DNA of 9,414 nt from Promethearchaeota archaeon (GTDB lineage Archaea > Asgardarchaeota > Lokiarchaeia > Sigynarchaeales > SOKP01): NCBI GenBank assembly GCA_016839905.1, contig JAEOTJ010000386.1:1-9414 (forward strand), given 5' to 3'. Below, one piece after another: positions 6,442 through 9,414 of the stretch. The notes below the pieces were generated by a model. The model searched no databases. It saw only the letters and a program-made list of their open reading frames with translations, and was not told the origin of the DNA. Numbering within the stretch: position 1 is the stretch's first letter; every line of letters starts with the position of its first letter. The translations under genes and the position numbers were made by a program.

Positions 6442-7008
6442 TTAACTAAAAAGTTCTTTTTCTACTAAATAACAAATGATATGTCCTACAGTTATATGGC
6501 CTTCTTGAATCCTCGGTGTATCCGTAGATGGAATTTTTAAGCAATAATCTGCGATTTTTTCAATTTTATTTTCTTTTTGACCAGTGAATCCTATAGTTAT
6601 TGCCCCTTTCTCTTTCGCTTTTTCAAGACCTTTTATTACATTAGGAGAGTTGCCAGATGTACTAATGCCAATAACAATATCATCCTCTTCAACAAAAGCC
6701 GAGACTTGTCTTTCAAAAATTAGGTCATAGCCAAAATCATTAGCCGTGGCGGTTATAATAGAAGTATTTGTATGAAATGATAATGCTGGAAGAGAATCTC
6801 TGTTTTTATAAAACTTACCAACGAATTCAGCAGCAATATGTTGGGCATCAGCAGCACTACCACCATTTCCAAATAATATAACCTTTTTATTTTTTTTATA
6901 ACAATTTATAATTTCACTGGCAATTTTAGCTATGAGAGGTGCTAGTTCTTTAATCTCCTCTTTTATTTTTATTGACGCATCTAAAATTAGATATATTTCA
7001 TTTTCCAT
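6442..7008 (-). CDS. gmhA: Sedoheptulose-7-phosphate isomerase
   Basis: 188 residues, a complete single-SIS-domain GmhA. FGNGGSAADAQHIAAEF (46-62) contains the phosphate loop plus metal ligands H57 and E61; STSGNS (117-122) is the second phosphate-binding loop; RIQEGHITVGHI (166-177) supplies Q168 and H176. These four residues fall at the same relative spacing as the zinc/catalytic residues of the E. coli enzyme. The enzyme converts sedoheptulose 7-phosphate to D-glycero-D-manno-heptose 7-phosphate, the committed step of nucleotide-heptose synthesis, in the cytoplasm. The ATG lies 21 bases after the hddA-like stop with only a weak ribosome site. DnaA-binding DiaA proteins share the fold, but the intact active site and neighbouring genes favour GmhA. 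Confidence 0.94.
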   Translation of the reverse strand: MENEIYLILDASIKIKEEIKELAPLIAKIASEIINCYKKNKKVILFGNGGSAADAQHIAAEFVGKFYKNRDSLPALSFHTNTSIITATANDFGYDLIFERQVSAFVEEDDIVIGISTSGNSPNVIKGLEKAKEKGAITIGFTGQKENKIEKIADYCLKIPSTDTPRIQEGHITVGHIICYLVEKELFS

Positions 7009-7029
7009 TCTTTACACTTTTTTTTTGAA

Positions 7030-8043
7030 TTATTCTTTAATTTTCCAAACTTCAAAACCTCTTGGATTAAAGTGGAAGTTGATAATTTTACCTCCAATTC
7101 TTTCCATTTCTTGGATTACTTGATATTTTTTATCAGGATCACAGAATAATAAAAGATGACCACCACCTCCAGCACCAAGTAACTTTCCTCCAAGTATTCC
7201 AAATTCTCTTGATTTTAAATAAAAATATTCTATATTTTTATTAGAAATTTTTGAACTCAAACTTTTTTTTACCAGCCATCCTTGATGTAGAAGTTTTCCA
7301 AATTCATCTAATTTACTAATATTATTTGATTCAACTATTTCTCTCATAGATTGAGCAACTTCCTTCAATTCCTGCATGGCTCCCATAAATGATCTTTTCT
7401 CAAATTTATACCCCTTTAGAACTTCATCTTGTATATCAGAAGAGAAATGCGACCCCCCTACATAACATAAAATTAATCGATATTGTAACTCGTTTATCAT
7501 TTCGTTAGTTGTTTTAATAGGGTAAACTTTAACCTCTTCTTTAAATTCGATGAAATTAAAACCCCCATAAGCGGCAGCAAATTGATCTTGATATCCTCCC
7601 TTTTGACCAAGTTCAATTCTTTCGATATCATATGCTTTTTGGGCAATATTATGAATTGAAAGTCCAAGATCATAATATTCATTAAATACTCCAATTAAAG
7701 CAACAGCTAAAGAAGATGAACCTCCCATACCTGACCCCGCAGGTAATTCTGAATAAATTATAATATCAAATCCATGTTTTACATCAAGAGCATTTACGAT
7801 ACCCTTAAAAATCTCAAAACCATCATTGTAATTCTTATCACCAATATTAAAAAAACTCTCTTTGTTGAAATTTATTGAGATTATATGAATTTTTTTATCT
7901 TTCCTTGGTTTAAGTGTTATATAAACGTGCCGATCAATTGTCGTACTTATGACACAACCTCTGTTCTCAATGCAATATGGAGCCATATCAGTCCCTCCTC
8001 CACCAAAACTCACTCGAAATGGTGCTTTTGACCGGATAATCAT
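7030..8043 (-). CDS. hddA: D-glycero-alpha-D-manno-heptose-7-phosphate kinase (GHMP family)
   Basis: 337 residues, close to the usual HddA length. All three GHMP motifs are visible: APFRVSFGGGGTD (7-19), the ATP loop PAGSGMGGSSS (101-111), and KLLGAGGGG (287-295). GQKGGYQDQFAAAYGG (146-161) with D153 is typical of HddA and of fucokinase-like GHMP kinases, and the C-terminus ends in the family-like NPRGFEVW. HddA phosphorylates heptose 7-phosphate at C1, giving the alpha-1,7-bisphosphate used on the GDP-heptose route. This is the first gene of the seven-gene minus-strand operon; GGAG (8051-8054) lies 7 bases before the ATG. Other GHMP sugar-1-kinases are similar, so the specific call leans on gmhA and gmhB next door. 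Confidence 0.92.
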   Translation of the reverse strand: MIIRSKAPFRVSFGGGGTDMAPYCIENRGCVISTTIDRHVYITLKPRKDKKIHIISINFNKESFFNIGDKNYNDGFEIFKGIVNALDVKHGFDIIIYSELPAGSGMGGSSSLAVALIGVFNEYYDLGLSIHNIAQKAYDIERIELGQKGGYQDQFAAAYGGFNFIEFKEEVKVYPIKTTNEMINELQYRLILCYVGGSHFSSDIQDEVLKGYKFEKRSFMGAMQELKEVAQSMREIVESNNISKLDEFGKLLHQGWLVKKSLSSKISNKNIEYFYLKSREFGILGGKLLGAGGGGHLLLFCDPDKKYQVIQEMERIGGKIINFHFNPRGFEVWKIKE

Positions 8044-8050
8044 ATCACAT

Positions 8051-8054
8051 CTCC
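8051..8054 (-). promoter_or_regulatory. Ribosome binding site GGAG for the hddA-like gene
   Basis: Minus-strand GGAG followed by ATGTGAT and then the ATG at 8043 gives a 7-base spacing. It is one of only two clear Shine-Dalgarno sites in the operon, the other being before the transketolase C-subunit. Confidence 0.6.
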
Positions 8055-8205
8055 ATAATTAATAATTTATTATTAATTTTTTTTTTTAAATAATAATCTA
8101 TAAAATTTAAGAATTAATAGAGCTAGTTTTATAAGAGACTAATTTAATAGTATAATTTTAGAATAATTAATGAAGATATTATTATCAAATAAATTATTAC
8201 ATAAA

Positions 8206-8214
8206 TTTATAAAT
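8206..8214 (+). promoter_or_regulatory. TATA-box candidate for the SDR gene; likely leaderless start
   Basis: TTTATAAAT is centred about 22 bases before the ATG at 8232. It is followed directly by a 17-base A run that includes the A of the ATG. There is no room for a Shine-Dalgarno sequence, so transcription starting at or next to the ATG (leaderless mRNA, common in archaea) is the simplest reading. Confidence 0.4.
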
Positions 8215-8231
8215 TAAAAAAAAAAAAAAAA

Positions 8232-9269
8232 ATGAAATCAATAATAATAACTGGAGCAGATGGATTCTTAGGTTCGCATTTAACTGATTTTTGTATAAAT
8301 AAAGATTTTCATATATACGCATTGAAATTACCTTCAAGCCCCGTTGAGAATTTGACTCATTATACAAATGGAAAGAAAATTTTTAATAGAACGGAGAAAA
8401 TTAAGGCATTTGATAATTTTATTCAAATTCCAACTAATAATGAGAATTTAACAATATTAGAATGTCATATAAAAGATGGAATCTTATTAGAAAAAATAAT
8501 AACCCAGATTAAACCTAAATATATTTTTCATTTTGCCGCTCAACCATATGTAATTCCATCATGGAATGATCCCATTAATACAATAGAAACAAATGTTATT
8601 GGAACATTAAATATTTTTGAACCAATTAAAAAGCATGATATAGATACTAAGGTTATATTGGCATGTACAGCAGCAGAATATGGAACTACTACAAAGTTAA
8701 ATTCCCCTTTAAAAGAAAATGATCCAATTTTAGCGGTTCATCCATACGGAATCAGTAAAATCGCAGCAGAACTCTTAGCGCGGCAGTATTATATTAATTT
8801 TGGGATAGAAGTTGTTAATCTTAGGTATTTTAATCAAACAGGACCTAGGAAAAAAAATGATGCTTGTTCTGATTTTATTAGAAAAATAGCTCAAATAGAT
8901 CTTGGACTTATTGAACCTGAAATTAAGGTTGGAAATCTAAGCCCCTATAGAGATATAACTGGAATTAAGGATACAATTCAAGCAACGTGGTTAGCTGCCA
9001 TTAAGGGATTCCCAGGTGAAACATATAATGTCTGTTCAAGTATTAAAATACGAATTCGAGAAGTATTAAATATTGCTCTAAGTTTTTCAAAGAAGAAAAT
9101 TAAGATTATAGACAATATCCCTGAAAAATTAAGAGCTACTGATGAGTATATTATTATTGGAGATAATTCTAAATTAAAAAATGAATTAGGTTTTAAAATA
9201 ACACAATCAATTGATGATATCCTTAAAGATATGTTTAATTATTGGATTGAATATTATAAAGATTTATAG
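8232..9269 (+). CDS. GDP-mannose 4,6-dehydratase-like SDR enzyme, possible GDP-heptose 4,6-dehydratase
   Basis: 345 residues, an extended short-chain dehydrogenase of normal size. TGADGFLGSH (7-16) is the NAD(P)-binding glycine motif; FHFAAQPYV (99-107) and TNVIGTLN (120-127) follow as in the family. The active site shows T146 and E149 in CTAAEYG, and Y172 and K176 in HPYGISK. The second half carries GMD-group signatures: GNLSPYRDITGIKD (234-247) and RATDEYIIIGDNSKL (301-315), the latter resembling the nucleotide-sugar tail of GDP-mannose dehydratases. GMD enzymes make GDP-4-keto-6-deoxy sugars; close relatives (DmhA/WcbK type) use GDP-D-glycero-D-manno-heptose. The divergent heptose operon makes the latter substrate attractive, but GDP-mannose or an epimerase role is equally open from sequence alone. 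It is transcribed away from the operon, from the shared promoter region. Confidence 0.85.
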   Translation: MKSIIITGADGFLGSHLTDFCINKDFHIYALKLPSSPVENLTHYTNGKKIFNRTEKIKAFDNFIQIPTNNENLTILECHIKDGILLEKIITQIKPKYIFHFAAQPYVIPSWNDPINTIETNVIGTLNIFEPIKKHDIDTKVILACTAAEYGTTTKLNSPLKENDPILAVHPYGISKIAAELLARQYYINFGIEVVNLRYFNQTGPRKKNDACSDFIRKIAQIDLGLIEPEIKVGNLSPYRDITGIKDTIQATWLAAIKGFPGETYNVCSSIKIRIREVLNIALSFSKKKIKIIDNIPEKLRATDEYIIIGDNSKLKNELGFKITQSIDDILKDMFNYWIEYYKDL

Positions 9270-9357
9270 ATTTTTATAAATAGTCGTAATGTTATACAAT
9301 TGAGAGTATTTTAAGATTTAAATAATGAATCGAAAATTAAAAAATTTTAAGATAAGA

Positions 9358-9397
9358 CCGACAAAAAATCCATCTATATCACCTTGAATTTTGTCGG
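9358..9397. repeat. Perfect 9-bp inverted repeat with 22-base loop
   Basis: CCGACAAAA (9358-9366) is matched by TTTTGTCGG (9389-9397). The arms include the only G+C-rich bases in an otherwise AT-rich tail downstream of the SDR gene, so they stand out. It could be a hairpin in the SDR transcript's 3' region, or an end of a small mobile element reaching beyond the window. No gene is seen in 9270-9414. Confidence 0.6.
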
Positions 9398-9414
9398 AAA
9401 GAAAAGAATTTACC

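Larger units (their letters stand above)
8044..8231. promoter_or_regulatory. Divergent promoter region between the heptose operon and the SDR gene
   Basis: 188 bases of AT-only-like sequence separate the minus-strand operon from the plus-strand dehydratase gene, so both transcription units must start here. For the operon, minus-strand TTTAAAAAAA (8081-8090) could be a TATA box about 26 bases before a start near 8061, leaving a short leader that contains the GGAG site. For the plus strand, see the separate TATA entry. No repeat long enough to call an operator is visible. Confidence 0.5.

Noticed and set aside
9270..9414. Start of another gene at the right edge
   Set aside because: Every frame with an ATG here closes quickly and no ribosome site precedes a frame that stays open to the edge.

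Overview
The window is very AT-rich and looks archaeal. A split (two-gene) transketolase, TATA-like boxes a short distance before start codons, poly-T stretches in place of hairpin terminators, and a C-terminal remnant of a methanogen-type heterodisulfide reductase HdrB all point that way. An Asgard (Lokiarchaeia-like) archaeon is a reasonable guess, but it rests on general appearance only and no marker gene here proves it.

Left part (1-2417): an accessory, partly decayed stretch. A TnpB (IS200/IS605 OrfB) gene runs off the left edge on the minus strand. After an AT-rich gap comes a plus-strand DUF3782-like protein, with a repeat-built coiled coil followed by a PD-(D/E)XK nuclease-like domain. 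Next is the 5'-truncated C-terminal domain of an hdrB gene, then a poly-T tract.

Central part (8043 down to 2418, minus strand): a tight seven-gene operon. In transcription order it encodes a GHMP heptose-7-phosphate kinase (HddA-like), sedoheptulose-7-phosphate isomerase (GmhA), ribulose-phosphate 3-epimerase (Rpe-like), heptose-bisphosphate phosphatase (GmhB), a PfkB/HldE-kinase-like protein that has lost key catalytic motifs, and transketolase N- and C-terminal subunits. Rpe and transketolase can make sedoheptulose 7-phosphate from pentose phosphates. GmhA, HddA and GmhB then convert it to D-glycero-D-manno-heptose 1-phosphate. The operon therefore reads as a precursor-supply plus activated-heptose module. 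The nucleotidyltransferase (HddC-type) that would finish GDP-heptose is not in the window.

Right part (8044-9414): a divergent promoter region, then a plus-strand GDP-mannose-4,6-dehydratase-like SDR enzyme. Next to this operon it could act on a GDP-heptose to give a 6-deoxy-heptose. The last 145 bases carry no gene but contain a perfect 9-bp inverted repeat. The most interesting points are the coupling of a pentose-phosphate supply branch to heptose synthesis in an archaeon-like genome, and the retained but apparently non-catalytic HldE-kinase homologue.
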